Below, in pieces: positions 44,615 to 52,547 of a DNA stretch of 64,000 nt. The notes beneath the pieces were generated by a model, which was given only the letters and a program-made list of their open reading frames with translations, ran no database searches and was not told where the DNA came from. The first letter of the stretch is position 1. Every line of letters starts with the position of its first letter. The position numbers were made by a program, and so were the translations under genes. The stretch is from Methylomonas methanica. Its GTDB lineage: Bacteria > Pseudomonadota > Gammaproteobacteria > Methylococcales > Methylomonadaceae. The stretch is from the NCBI RefSeq assembly GCF_001644035.1, contig NZ_LUUG01000061.1:1-64000 (forward strand). Direction: 5' to 3'.

Positions 44615-45235
44615 ATGAACCCTCAAACCGAATACCTCTACAAACTCTTTACCAGCAAACTGTTTGCCATGGCTTGTTTATCGGCCGCTTTAGGGCTGGC
44701 CGCTTGTCAGCCGGAAGGGCAGGCGGAAAAAGCTGGGCAAAAAGTCGATAAAGCCGTGGAAAATGCCGGACAAAAGATCGAACAAACCACCGTAAAGGCA
44801 GAGCGGAACATTGAAGCCGCGAAAGAATCGGTAGTACAGCAAGCTGAAAAAGCCGGTGCATCCATCGATAAAGCCGCCGAAACTTCCAACGACTCATTGG
44901 AAAAAGCCGGCAAACAAATCGATCAAGCCATTAATAACTCCGAAAAACGCATTGACGCGGCCAAGGATGCGGTAGTGGATACCACTAAAGCAACCGGCGA
45001 ATACCTGGACGACTCGGCAATTACCGCCAAAGTTAAGACAGCCTTGCTAAGCGACGACTTTTTGAAATTGGCACCGATTGATGTGACGACAGTAAACGGC
45101 GTAGTCACCTTACGCGGCACGGTGGATTCCGAACAGCTGGTCGGCAGAGCGATTGGCTTGGTTAAAAGTCAGGAACATGTGAATTCGGTACAAAACGAGT
45201 TGTTGGTTAAAACCAGCGTGCCGAGTAAACAATGA
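44615..45235 (+). CDS. BON-domain lipoprotein with Lys/Ala-rich repeats
   Basis: The 206-residue protein has a signal peptide ending in the lipobox LAAC (about residues 28-31). Next comes an amphipathic helical stretch with repeated EKAG-IDKA units (about 40-125), then a BON domain (about 130-200: DDSAITAKVKTALL to VNGVVTLRGTV). BON domains bind phospholipid and protect the envelope under stress. It overlaps the DUF1207 gene by four bases. Confidence 0.88.
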   Translation: MNPQTEYLYKLFTSKLFAMACLSAALGLAACQPEGQAEKAGQKVDKAVENAGQKIEQTTVKAERNIEAAKESVVQQAEKAGASIDKAAETSNDSLEKAGKQIDQAINNSEKRIDAAKDAVVDTTKATGEYLDDSAITAKVKTALLSDDFLKLAPIDVTTVNGVVTLRGTVDSEQLVGRAIGLVKSQEHVNSVQNELLVKTSVPSKQ

Positions 45236-46356
45236 TGAAGTATCCACTGACCAGCTTGGCGGGCGTTTTGTTGCTGTCCGCACCCATGGCGCAAGCTACG
45301 CCTGCGGATGATGCGTATATCGCCGGTTATGCCGCTGCCGCGTTGAAGCATAATTTAAATCTGGATATGCCGGCATTGACGGTAAAAGACGGCGTAAACA
45401 CCTTGCCGGTGGTAGGGATGTCGGCTGCGCAACGCGCCCAAGCCAGTAAAGTCTTGGCGGAGAGTCCCGGCGTTAATGCCGTGAAAATAGCCGAAACCAC
45501 TGAAGTGCATGCCAAAGAGGCCGCCTCACTTGCCGCTGATCCAACAACATTGACGACAGCCGAGACCTTGGTGTTACCGACCGGACTGCTGCCGACCGGG
45601 CATTTGTTCAAATCTTTATTGGCCGATCCGCGCTGGGCGCATTTTTCCGCGGCTTATCGCAATTACCAAAGTAATAACTTTGACGGTCGAAATATAGCGT
45701 CGGTCAGCTTTGGCGAAACCATTCCGTTCTATCGGGCCAATATCGGCAATTCCACGGCGCAATGGGAAGCCGGCTTGCAGGCCGGCGTGTTCAGCGACTT
45801 CAACCTGGATGCCTCGTCAGCCGACCTGGTGAATACCGATTTCATTGCCTCGATTTACTCCAGTGTGCGTACCGGGCAGTTTTCCGCATTCGGCCGCTTG
45901 TATCATCAGAGTTCGCATTTGGGCGACGAGTTTTTGCTGCGCAAGGTCAACACCACATTCGAGCGGGTTAATCTCAGTTACGAAGGCGTAGACTTAAAGC
46001 TATCCTACGAACTGCCTTACGGCGTGCGTATCTACGGCGGCGGTGGCGGCTTGTTTCATAGAGAACCTTCCGCATTAAGAAAATGGTCCGCGCAATACGG
46101 TATCGAGTTCAGAAGCCCATGGCGCCTGGATTTTGCATCGATGCGTCCGATCATTGCCGCCGACATCAAGAATTACGACCAAAACAATTGGAGTACCGAT
46201 ATTTCGGCCAGAGCCGGTGTGGAGTTCGACAATTCCAAAGTCTTGGGCCGCAAACTACAGCTGATGGTCGAATACTTCAACGGCTATTCGCCCAGCGGCC
46301 AGTTTTACAAAGATAAAGTGGAATACGTCGGCTTGGGCGCGCATTACCATTTTTAG
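45232..46356 (+). CDS. DUF1207 outer-membrane protein with BON-like N-terminus
   Basis: The 374-residue protein has a signal peptide (LAGVLLLSAPMAQA), a BON-like segment at about 35-90 (VKDGVNTLPV) and a C-terminal body rich in alternating beta-strands that ends in a terminal Phe. LFKSLLADPRWAHFSAAY is characteristic of DUF1207. It is likely an outer-membrane beta-barrel. Its function is unknown. It is coupled to the BON lipoprotein gene. Confidence 0.78.
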   Translation: MMKYPLTSLAGVLLLSAPMAQATPADDAYIAGYAAAALKHNLNLDMPALTVKDGVNTLPVVGMSAAQRAQASKVLAESPGVNAVKIAETTEVHAKEAASLAADPTTLTTAETLVLPTGLLPTGHLFKSLLADPRWAHFSAAYRNYQSNNFDGRNIASVSFGETIPFYRANIGNSTAQWEAGLQAGVFSDFNLDASSADLVNTDFIASIYSSVRTGQFSAFGRLYHQSSHLGDEFLLRKVNTTFERVNLSYEGVDLKLSYELPYGVRIYGGGGGLFHREPSALRKWSAQYGIEFRSPWRLDFASMRPIIAADIKNYDQNNWSTDISARAGVEFDNSKVLGRKLQLMVEYFNGYSPSGQFYKDKVEYVGLGAHYHF

Positions 46357-46437
46357 TTTGTCAGTCCAAGCAGGCGAAGTGCATCATGATGAGCGCTGTT
46401 AGGCCGAATACTAGGGGCGCTTAATAAGCCCTGGTTT

Positions 46438-46506
46438 CGTCGTTCCCGCGCAGGCGGGAATCCAGAGAAATCAAAAGCCTGGATCCCCGCTTTCGCGGGG
46501 ATGACG
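46438..46506. repeat. dispersed GC-rich double palindrome
   Basis: TTCCCGCGCAGGCGGGAA and CCCCGCTTTCGCGGGG are two hairpins with a CCAG spacer. The same family recurs at 48353-48379, 51260-51286 and 58406-58471. Confidence 0.75.
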
Positions 46507-46595
46507 GTTTATCGAAGTGCTCACAAATATTCGCTGACATTATTACCCCATAACCCAAGACCGCATCAATCCTTCAAACAACCTTGGCGTCACCG

Positions 46596-48152
46596 ATGCA
46601 AACAGCTGAAGACTATGCCGCGACACTGCTGGCAGCCGATAAAGCCTTACGATTTTCGGAGGCGCGTTTTCGCCGGCTATTTGAAACAGCTCAGGATGGT
46701 ATCCTGCTGCTGAACGCGAAAACCGGCACTATTGAAGAGGTTAATCCTTTCCTGATGCAATTGCTCGGCTACTCGCACGAGGAGTTTCTCGGGAAAAAGC
46801 TGTGGGACATCGGCGTATTCAGAGATAGCGCACTGAACCAGGCCGAGTTTAGCGAATTGCAGACCAAAGGCCATATCCGCTACGACAACCTGCCATTGCA
46901 GACGAAAGACGGCCGCAGTATTCCGGTCGAGTTTGTCAGCAATATCTACGAATGCGATGGGATTGACGTCATCCAGTGCAATATTCGCGACAACACCAAA
47001 CGCCATTTGGCCGAGATCGAGTTACGAGCAACGTCGCGAGCGCTGAAAATGCTTAGCGAAAGCAACGTAGCCTTAATCAGAGCCACCACGGAAACCGACC
47101 TGCTAAACGAATATTGCCGGATTGCCGTTGAAACCGGCGGCTATCGGATGTCCTGGGTGGGATTTGCCGATCTCGGGCCGGACAAGCGCGTGGATGCCAT
47201 AGTTTGTCACGGCCACGATGACGGCTACTTGACCATCGCAAATATTAGCTGGTCGGAGACTACGGCCCATGGTAACGGCCCAACCGGGAGGGCGATTCGT
47301 TCGGAAAAAGTTCAGTTCGTCGAAAACATCGCTACCGATCCCAGCTACGTGCCCTGGCGAGAACAGGCGTTGCAGCGCGGTTATCATTCTGCGATTTGTC
47401 TGCCGTTCCGACTGTCCAGCAAGGCGGTTGCCTGTTTGAATCTGTATGGCGACAAGATTGACACATGGTCGACCGCCGAACGGCAGCTATTGCAGGAGAT
47501 TTCAGGTGACGTCGGTTTTGGCATCGCCGCGCTACGCACCGCAATAGCTAAATTTGACTATCAAGAACAACTGCGGGAAAGCCTGGAGAAAACCATACAG
47601 GTGATTGCCGACACCGGTGAAGAACGCGATTCCTACACTGGTGGCCACCAAAGGCGCGTCGCCAAAATTTGCACAAAAATCGCCACCGAATTTGGCCTGG
47701 ACGCCGATAGAATTCACGGTTTACATCTGGCGGCCACAATACACGATCTGGGTAAAATTGGGGTGCCGGCGGAAATCCTGGCCAAACCCCGGCGTTTGAC
47801 GGCGATGGAATTTGGCTTGATTAAAGAACATCCGGTCATCGGTTTCAATATTCTGAAAGATGTGAGTTTTCCTTGGCCGATTGCCGAAATTATTCGTCAA
47901 CACCACGAACGGATCGATGGCTCCGGCTATCCGCAGGGCCTGCATGGCGACGATTTGTTACTGGAATCGAAGATACTAGCGGTCGCGGATATAGTCGAAG
48001 CGATGGCCTCGCATCGGCCTTATCGCCCGGCGTTGGGCATTGATGCAGCGCTAACGGAAATTATCAGGCAACGCGGGATTAGTTTGGACGAGCAAGTGGT
48101 CGATATATGTTTGCGGGTGTTTCAGGTGCAGGGCTACGTCATCGAAGATTAG
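46596..48152 (+). CDS. PAS-GAF-HD-GYP phosphodiesterase
   Basis: The protein of about 518 residues has a PAS domain (about 20-140), a GAF domain (about 165-310) and an HD-GYP domain (about 325-510). HD-GYP signatures are present: GGHQRRV, ATIHDLGKIGVP, and HHERIDGSGYPQGL. It should hydrolyse cyclic-di-GMP to GMP under control of the sensory domains. ATG 46596 is preferred over TTG 46584. Confidence 0.92.
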   Translation: MQTAEDYAATLLAADKALRFSEARFRRLFETAQDGILLLNAKTGTIEEVNPFLMQLLGYSHEEFLGKKLWDIGVFRDSALNQAEFSELQTKGHIRYDNLPLQTKDGRSIPVEFVSNIYECDGIDVIQCNIRDNTKRHLAEIELRATSRALKMLSESNVALIRATTETDLLNEYCRIAVETGGYRMSWVGFADLGPDKRVDAIVCHGHDDGYLTIANISWSETTAHGNGPTGRAIRSEKVQFVENIATDPSYVPWREQALQRGYHSAICLPFRLSSKAVACLNLYGDKIDTWSTAERQLLQEISGDVGFGIAALRTAIAKFDYQEQLRESLEKTIQVIADTGEERDSYTGGHQRRVAKICTKIATEFGLDADRIHGLHLAATIHDLGKIGVPAEILAKPRRLTAMEFGLIKEHPVIGFNILKDVSFPWPIAEIIRQHHERIDGSGYPQGLHGDDLLLESKILAVADIVEAMASHRPYRPALGIDAALTEIIRQRGISLDEQVVDICLRVFQVQGYVIED

Positions 48153-48186
48153 GTAACTTTTAAACATCCGTTATGCCAGGGTATAC

Positions 48187-48300
48187 GGCAATACCGTTAA
48201 GTTAAGGATTTGTAGGTGCGAATTTATTCGCACTATGGGCGCCTAAAGTCGAATAAATTCGACTCTACAGCATGTCCAACTCTTAACTTATCGGCATTGG
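48187..48300. repeat. MITE-like element with REP hairpins
   Basis: The termini GGCAATACCGTTAAGTTAAG and CTTAACTTATCGGCATTGG are inverted repeats. GTATAC occurs on both sides and may be a target duplication. The interior holds TGCGAATTTATTCGCA and GTCGAATAAATTCGAC hairpins. An inverted copy lies at 55796-55911. Confidence 0.72.
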
Positions 48301-48352
48301 AGTATACGCGGGCCATAAGTCAGAAAGGCGAATTCAGTTTATTGATGCCACT

Positions 48353-48379
48353 GGGCTCCCGCTGTCGCGGGAGTGACGA
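48353..48379. repeat. dispersed GC-rich palindrome, single
   Basis: CTCCCGCTGTCGCGGGAG, a single hairpin of the family seen at 46438 and 58406. Confidence 0.65.
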
Positions 48380-48401
48380 GCATGAATTAAAAGAACTTTC
48401 G

Positions 48402-48845
48402 CTACGCCATCACGGCGTTCAACAGACTATCTAAAGTCCGCATATGTCTTTGTTGAGCAGGCAGTAGTTTCGCTTCAAGCAAACCGCGAATCTCGGTAGG
48501 TAATTCATGGTCCTGTAGCGCTTTTTCATATTCTTCCAAGCCGGTTAATTCGCCCTCGCGCAATGCTTTTAGCGCGGCTTGCTTACCCAATAAATTAGCG
48601 CAGACTATCACTATTTGCGCCCAAGTTCCCCAGGCGCCCGAGTCTTGCACAACTGTGCCGCCCAATTGTTGGATTTTGCCCTGCAAACTGAAAACGGCTG
48701 CCTTATGTTCCTCAAAAGAGCACATTAAAACATCCATTTCGCCCAGCGCAGTCTCTTTCCGAAATTTATTCAGTGCCTGTTGATACGCTGCTACGGCGGA
48801 TAATTCATTTTGTAGCAAGCTATTGATTAATGGTATGTAAGACAT
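48402..48845 (-). CDS. DUF2383 ferritin-like protein 1
   Basis: The 147-residue protein is predicted to form a four-helix bundle of the DUF2383 (PA2169-like) type. It begins with LINSLLQNELSAVAAYQQAL, has EEHKAAVFSLQGKIQQLGG in the second helix, and ends with LLPAQQRHMRTLDSL. The Glu and His spacing suggests a possible metal site. It has a good ribosome site (GGGAG). A paralogue lies at 54532-54972; both are under promoters of the same type. Confidence 0.82.
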   Translation of the reverse strand: MSYIPLINSLLQNELSAVAAYQQALNKFRKETALGEMDVLMCSFEEHKAAVFSLQGKIQQLGGTVVQDSGAWGTWAQIVIVCANLLGKQAALKALREGELTGLEEYEKALQDHELPTEIRGLLEAKLLPAQQRHMRTLDSLLNAVMA

Positions 48846-48915
48846 AATGAAACTCCCAGATGATTGGTTTCGGGGTTATTTACAACGAGTCGAGCAGTTG
48901 AGTGTGCCGGTTATT

Positions 48916-48958
48916 ATTTAATAACAGGGCTGGTTGAAAGTCGGTGCGCTGCCGCACA
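48916..48958 (-). promoter_or_regulatory. stress-regulon promoter 3 (DUF2383 gene 1)
   Basis: On the minus strand, TGTG-CGGCAGCG-CACC-GAC is followed by TTAAAT exactly 18 bases on. The DUF2383 start is about 70 bases downstream. Confidence 0.65.
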
Positions 48959-49014
48959 GCGCTAAGCGCAACGGGTAAAAATATCGTGACTATTCAGCCA
49001 TTGCGACTTTTTAG

Positions 49015-49072
49015 GGTGGCTAAGCCGCGCATCCGCCACGCTCGCCGGATGCGCTTTGCTTATCCTGCCTAC
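49015..49072. repeat. dispersed GTGGATAAGC-type inverted repeat
   Basis: The arms AGGGTGGCTAAGCCGCGCATCC and GGATGCGCTTTGCTTATCCTGCC form an imperfect long hairpin. A related copy lies at 50680-50741. Confidence 0.65.
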
Positions 49073-49113
49073 GATTGCTTTACGCTGTTTTCACTGAGTA
49101 ATTACAGAAATAT

Positions 49114-49947
49114 CTAGCTAATGGACTTATTCAGATTGAGCGTATCCAAAGGATGCTTGGACGTTTTGTCCGAAACGCCTGGTACTGATACTGATTCGCT
49201 GAGATTGTCGGGGGCCTCGGCCGAAATAGGTATCAGCCTGTCAAATTCGACTTTTATTACCTGATAGCACTCGCAAGCTTGTTCTTCCAAAGCCGCCCGA
49301 TTCAACACGCTGAGATGGCCTCTGCTACAGCTGATCAGGCCTTTTTTTTGTAGTTTGCCGGTAGCATCGGTGATGCTTTCCCGGCGCACGCCAAGCATAT
49401 TGGCGATGTGATCATGGGTTACCAGCATCTCGTTCGAGGAATATCGGTCAAGATTTAGGAGCAACCAGCGGCACAGTTGTTGGTAAATGGAATGGTGGCG
49501 ATTGCAAGCCGCAGTTTGGGCGATTTGGGTCATCAATGCCTGTATGTAACGCAGCAACAACTGGAATAAAGATTTATCCGTGCTGCTCCCGTCCCCGGAT
49601 TCGAATTCTTTAATGAACAATTGTCGCCGCAGCCTGTACCCGTAGCCGGACCTGCTGATCACGGCTTGATGCGGCATGGTGAGCCCGCCCGTAAACAGGC
49701 CCAGGCCGATAAAGCCTTCGTTGCCGACGATGGCAAGTTCGCTTGAAGTGCCGTCTTCAACGATGTAAACATTGGACACCACGCTCGTCGTCGGGAAATA
49801 GGCGTAACGCAATTCGCTTCCCGGCTCGTATATGACTTCGCCGCAAGACATTTGAATAAGTTCCAGATCAGGCAGCAGGCGTTCGTAAGTCTCAGCCGGC
49901 AATGCACCCAATAGTAAGTTTTGGCTAGGGCTATTTATTTTGGTCAT
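49114..49947 (-). CDS. Crp/Fnr-family transcriptional regulator
   Basis: The 277-residue protein has a cyclic-nucleotide-binding-like beta-roll (about 20-115), a dimer helix (about 120-165) and a winged helix-turn-helix (about 178-210, HDHIANMLGVRRESITDATGKL). In the recognition helix, Arg189 and Glu190 match CRP Arg180 and Glu181, while CRP Arg185 becomes Asp194. The beta-roll lacks the Arg-Ala motif that binds the cAMP phosphate, and there is no FNR cysteine set, so the signal is unknown. It has an unusual 50-residue C-terminal tail. It is my candidate activator for the ten promoters in this region. Confidence 0.87.
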   Translation of the reverse strand: MTKINSPSQNLLLGALPAETYERLLPDLELIQMSCGEVIYEPGSELRYAYFPTTSVVSNVYIVEDGTSSELAIVGNEGFIGLGLFTGGLTMPHQAVISRSGYGYRLRRQLFIKEFESGDGSSTDKSLFQLLLRYIQALMTQIAQTAACNRHHSIYQQLCRWLLLNLDRYSSNEMLVTHDHIANMLGVRRESITDATGKLQKKGLISCSRGHLSVLNRAALEEQACECYQVIKVEFDRLIPISAEAPDNLSESVSVPGVSDKTSKHPLDTLNLNKSIS

Positions 49948-50114
49948 AAGCAGTCTCCATCTGTGTTGTTGGCTTAAGTGCCTCTAGTTTCGAGGTCAAA
50001 ATCCTACTGTTATAGATTTTCGAGAGTTTTTTAAAGCGCTATATCGGATTTAAGCGATGGGAAGACAGGTAAAACTTGCCGAGCGGACGAGTTTGTCCTG
50101 TCTGCCCAAATCGA

Positions 50115-50294
50115 TTAAAAGGATTGTGGCTTATGGCCTTTTTTTATTTTTTCTCTGAAATTACCGAGTTTGCTTTCCAGTTTGCCCGGCCTTTTGCGTG
50201 AGCACCTTTCCAGTTCCATATCACCTAAACCTGAAACATAGCCATCGGCATCTTTGATGGTTTGAGTTAGGTATTCCTGCTGTTCTTTATTCAT
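50115..50294 (-). CDS. small basic protein of unknown function
   Basis: This 59-residue protein starts at the ATG at 50294, which has AGGGAG six bases upstream; the longer open frame above it does not look like protein. It has an acidic-helical first half and a strongly basic second half (RKRPGKLESKLGNFREKIKKG). I do not recognise it. It has a stress-regulon promoter of its own, which argues it is a real gene. Confidence 0.65.
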   Translation of the reverse strand: MNKEQQEYLTQTIKDADGYVSGLGDMELERCSRKRPGKLESKLGNFREKIKKGHKPQSF

Positions 50295-50359
50295 AACGGC
50301 TCCCTGATAATTTGTAATGTCACCAAAGCTAAGAGCATCCACCGTCGGTGCTCGATAAA

Positions 50360-50402
50360 ACTTTATAAATAAAAAGGGAAGTGATCGGTGCGCTAGCACA
50401 CA
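50360..50402 (-). promoter_or_regulatory. stress-regulon promoter 4 (59-residue protein)
   Basis: On the minus strand, TGTG-TGCTAGCG-CACC-GAT is followed 18 bases on by TAAAGT. It is the only copy with GAT in place of GAC. Confidence 0.6.
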
Positions 50403-50491
50403 CAGTGACAACTCTAGTGCGCGGTTAGCTGTGGTAACAGCATCGCCTAGATTTTGCAGATAGCTATCGCGAAAAAATAGCAGCATGAGTA

Positions 50492-50535
50492 TGTGTGCCA
50501 GCGAACCGACTTAATCACTGTGTAGAGCGTAGACT
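50492..50535 (+). promoter_or_regulatory. stress-regulon promoter 5 (EF-hand gene)
   Basis: TGTG-TGCCAGCG-AACC-GAC ends at 50510; TAGACT lies 19 bases on (GTAGAC at 18). It faces away from promoter 4, towards the EF-hand gene about 235 bases away. Confidence 0.6.
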
Positions 50536-50679
50536 CAAGCTTTATCGAAGAATGAATTACCTAGGTCGGAAAGCCGGAGCTGTGCTTTGTGCAGCCTAAC
50601 GTGTATTCGGGAAACAATTCAATCCATGAATCAAATGGAATCGTAAATATTCAGTCAAAACAGCCTAAACCAATCGTAG

Positions 50680-50741
50680 GCTGGATAAGCGGAGCGCATC
50701 CGGCAATCTTGGTGGATGCGCACGGCTTATCCACCCTACAG
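50680..50741. repeat. dispersed GTGGATAAGC-type inverted repeat
   Basis: TAGGCTGGATAAGCGGAGCG and GGCTTATCCACCCTA, with GCATCC/GGATGC inside, form a long imperfect hairpin between the EF-hand promoter and its gene. Confidence 0.7.
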
Positions 50742-50771
50742 ATCACTATCCACTAACCAGAGTGAATCATC

Positions 50772-51125
50772 ATGAAAACCAATAAAACAATCAGCAATAC
50801 CTCTGACAATATCAAGCAATTTTCAAAAGTTACCCGGATAGCGGGCGTGCTGGTCATTGGCCTGGGTGCCATCATGCACCCGGCGAATGCGGAAAATTCG
50901 CAAGTCAATCCGGCTAAAAAATCGCCTGACGGCAAGGGTAATTTGCCCACCTTTGCCCAAGCCGATGTTAATGGCGATCACGTCGTCACTAAAAGCGAAT
51001 TACAGAATTTTCCTTACTTATTGCAAACCTTCGACAAAGTGGATGCCGGTAACGACGGCCAGTTGGAACAGCATGAGTTCCAGAACTTGAAAATGGAAAC
51101 CAAGCGGGAAGGCGAGGTGAAGTAA
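50772..51125 (+). CDS. periplasmic EF-hand protein
   Basis: The 117-residue protein has a signal peptide with an unusually long N-region (hydrophobic core at about 24-40, cleavage near HPANA). Two EF-hand calcium loops follow: DVNGDHVVTKSE (about 64-75) and DAGNDGQLEQHE (about 91-102). It probably binds calcium in the periplasm. It has its own stress-type promoter. Confidence 0.82.
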   Translation: MKTNKTISNTSDNIKQFSKVTRIAGVLVIGLGAIMHPANAENSQVNPAKKSPDGKGNLPTFAQADVNGDHVVTKSELQNFPYLLQTFDKVDAGNDGQLEQHEFQNLKMETKREGEVK

Positions 51126-51259
51126 GTCGATAGACAAAGGTTAACACATCGCCTTGTGCCGCCGAGGCTTGACAAGAGGAAACCGAATAAAGATCGAAGT
51201 CGCTCTATGAACCAGCACACCGCTGAGGCGGGAAACCATGTTTATGATTGTTGTCTTTG

Positions 51260-51286
51260 GGTTCCCGCTTTCGCGGGAACGACGAA
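51260..51286. repeat. dispersed GC-rich palindrome, single
   Basis: GTTCCCGCTTTCGCGGGAAC is a hairpin of the 46438 family. It lies between convergent genes and may also act as a terminator. Confidence 0.65.
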
Positions 51287-51319
51287 CTAAGGCTTTCGAG
51301 TTCCGTCTGGTAAATTACT

Positions 51320-52417
51320 TCAGTCCGGTAAGGTACAGGTAAATTGTGTACCTTCTGTGGCTTTGAACTTTTTCTTGGCTTCGTACATTCTAAAATCAGC
51401 TTGGTTAACCAATAAATTGGGCTCTTCAAACTCGTTCGGACCGGTCTGAACAATACCGACACTCAAATTTACATCCTCCAACTCTTGTTTAATAACCGTA
51501 TTTAGGCGTGTGATGTAAATGTCTTGGGCATGGATTTCTAGGCAGTTTGGCAGAATCAAACAAAATTCATCTCCCCCGTATCGAAAACAGCGATCTTCTA
51601 TCCGCGATACTCTTTTTATTGCCGCAGCAACAATCCGCAGGATTTCGTCGCCACGCTGGTGACCTTGAGCGTCGTTTATGGCTTTGAAGTCGTTAATGTC
51701 GATATAGGCAATCGACACCGGTTCAGAACGACGCTGAGCCGAGCGCAGGGTTTGCGTCAGAGTTTCCGTTAGATAGCGCACACTCAACAAGCCTGTCAGT
51801 GAGTCGATGCGTGTCATTTGCTCCAGTTGTTGCGTACGCTCCCGAACTTTCTCTTCCAGTACGCAAGCATAGCGTTCGGACTTTTGTTTGGAAATTTCGA
51901 TTTCCGAAACCAGGCTACGGATATAGGTTTCAAACACCAGTGTAATGTCGAATAAAAACAGTTTATCCAGTGCCGCTACCATGGTCTGGCGCTCGGTGTC
52001 GCCGGGTAATGTCTCAAAAATTATTTCGATCAATAAACTTTTTAGCGTGCTGATTGCCGAAAGGTACAGCTTAGGCTCTACCCCAATCCGCTTATGAACT
52101 AAGCCAATTCGCAGGCGATTATTGACATAGTCGAGATCGTAAACGCCACTGAATAGATCGAGCACATAGCGACGTTGGGCATTTTTCAGACGATGCAGGG
52201 TATCGGCGTCGCCGATTAACAGCGCGATTTCCGGGACACTGGTTTGCATTTCGTAGAAGCGAGCGACCAAAGAATCGATGCGGACGGCAATGGCATTGCC
52301 AAAGCTGCTTAAGACCATAAAGTCGTCATCGGTCAGCGACAGCAAGGTTTTGCGATTGGCAATATCAAATTCGGTAATTTGCAATTGTTCCAGCAGGGTT
52401 TGATCGGTCTGCTTCAC
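51320..52417 (-). CDS. globin-coupled diguanylate cyclase
   Basis: The 365-residue protein has an N-terminal globin sensor domain (about 15-165), with the presumed proximal haem ligand His108 in IGLVHKRIGVEP. A coiled-coil linker and a GGDEF domain with intact RYGGDEF follow. An RxxD inhibitory site (RIED) lies five residues before the GGDEF motif. It should make cyclic-di-GMP in response to oxygen or another haem ligand, like DosC. No promoter of the regulon type is seen upstream. Confidence 0.92.
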   Translation of the reverse strand: MKQTDQTLLEQLQITEFDIANRKTLLSLTDDDFMVLSSFGNAIAVRIDSLVARFYEMQTSVPEIALLIGDADTLHRLKNAQRRYVLDLFSGVYDLDYVNNRLRIGLVHKRIGVEPKLYLSAISTLKSLLIEIIFETLPGDTERQTMVAALDKLFLFDITLVFETYIRSLVSEIEISKQKSERYACVLEEKVRERTQQLEQMTRIDSLTGLLSVRYLTETLTQTLRSAQRRSEPVSIAYIDINDFKAINDAQGHQRGDEILRIVAAAIKRVSRIEDRCFRYGGDEFCLILPNCLEIHAQDIYITRLNTVIKQELEDVNLSVGIVQTGPNEFEEPNLLVNQADFRMYEAKKKFKATEGTQFTCTLPD

Positions 52418-52547
52418 TTACCCTCCAGATGGTCTAACAATTAACCCGGCGTTTCAATATCGTTGTCCCCGCGCAATTGGGGGGTAGGAAAGTCAAGCCC
52501 GTGGCTCCACACATTGGCCAGAATCATAACTTAATCGGAGTTTTTCG

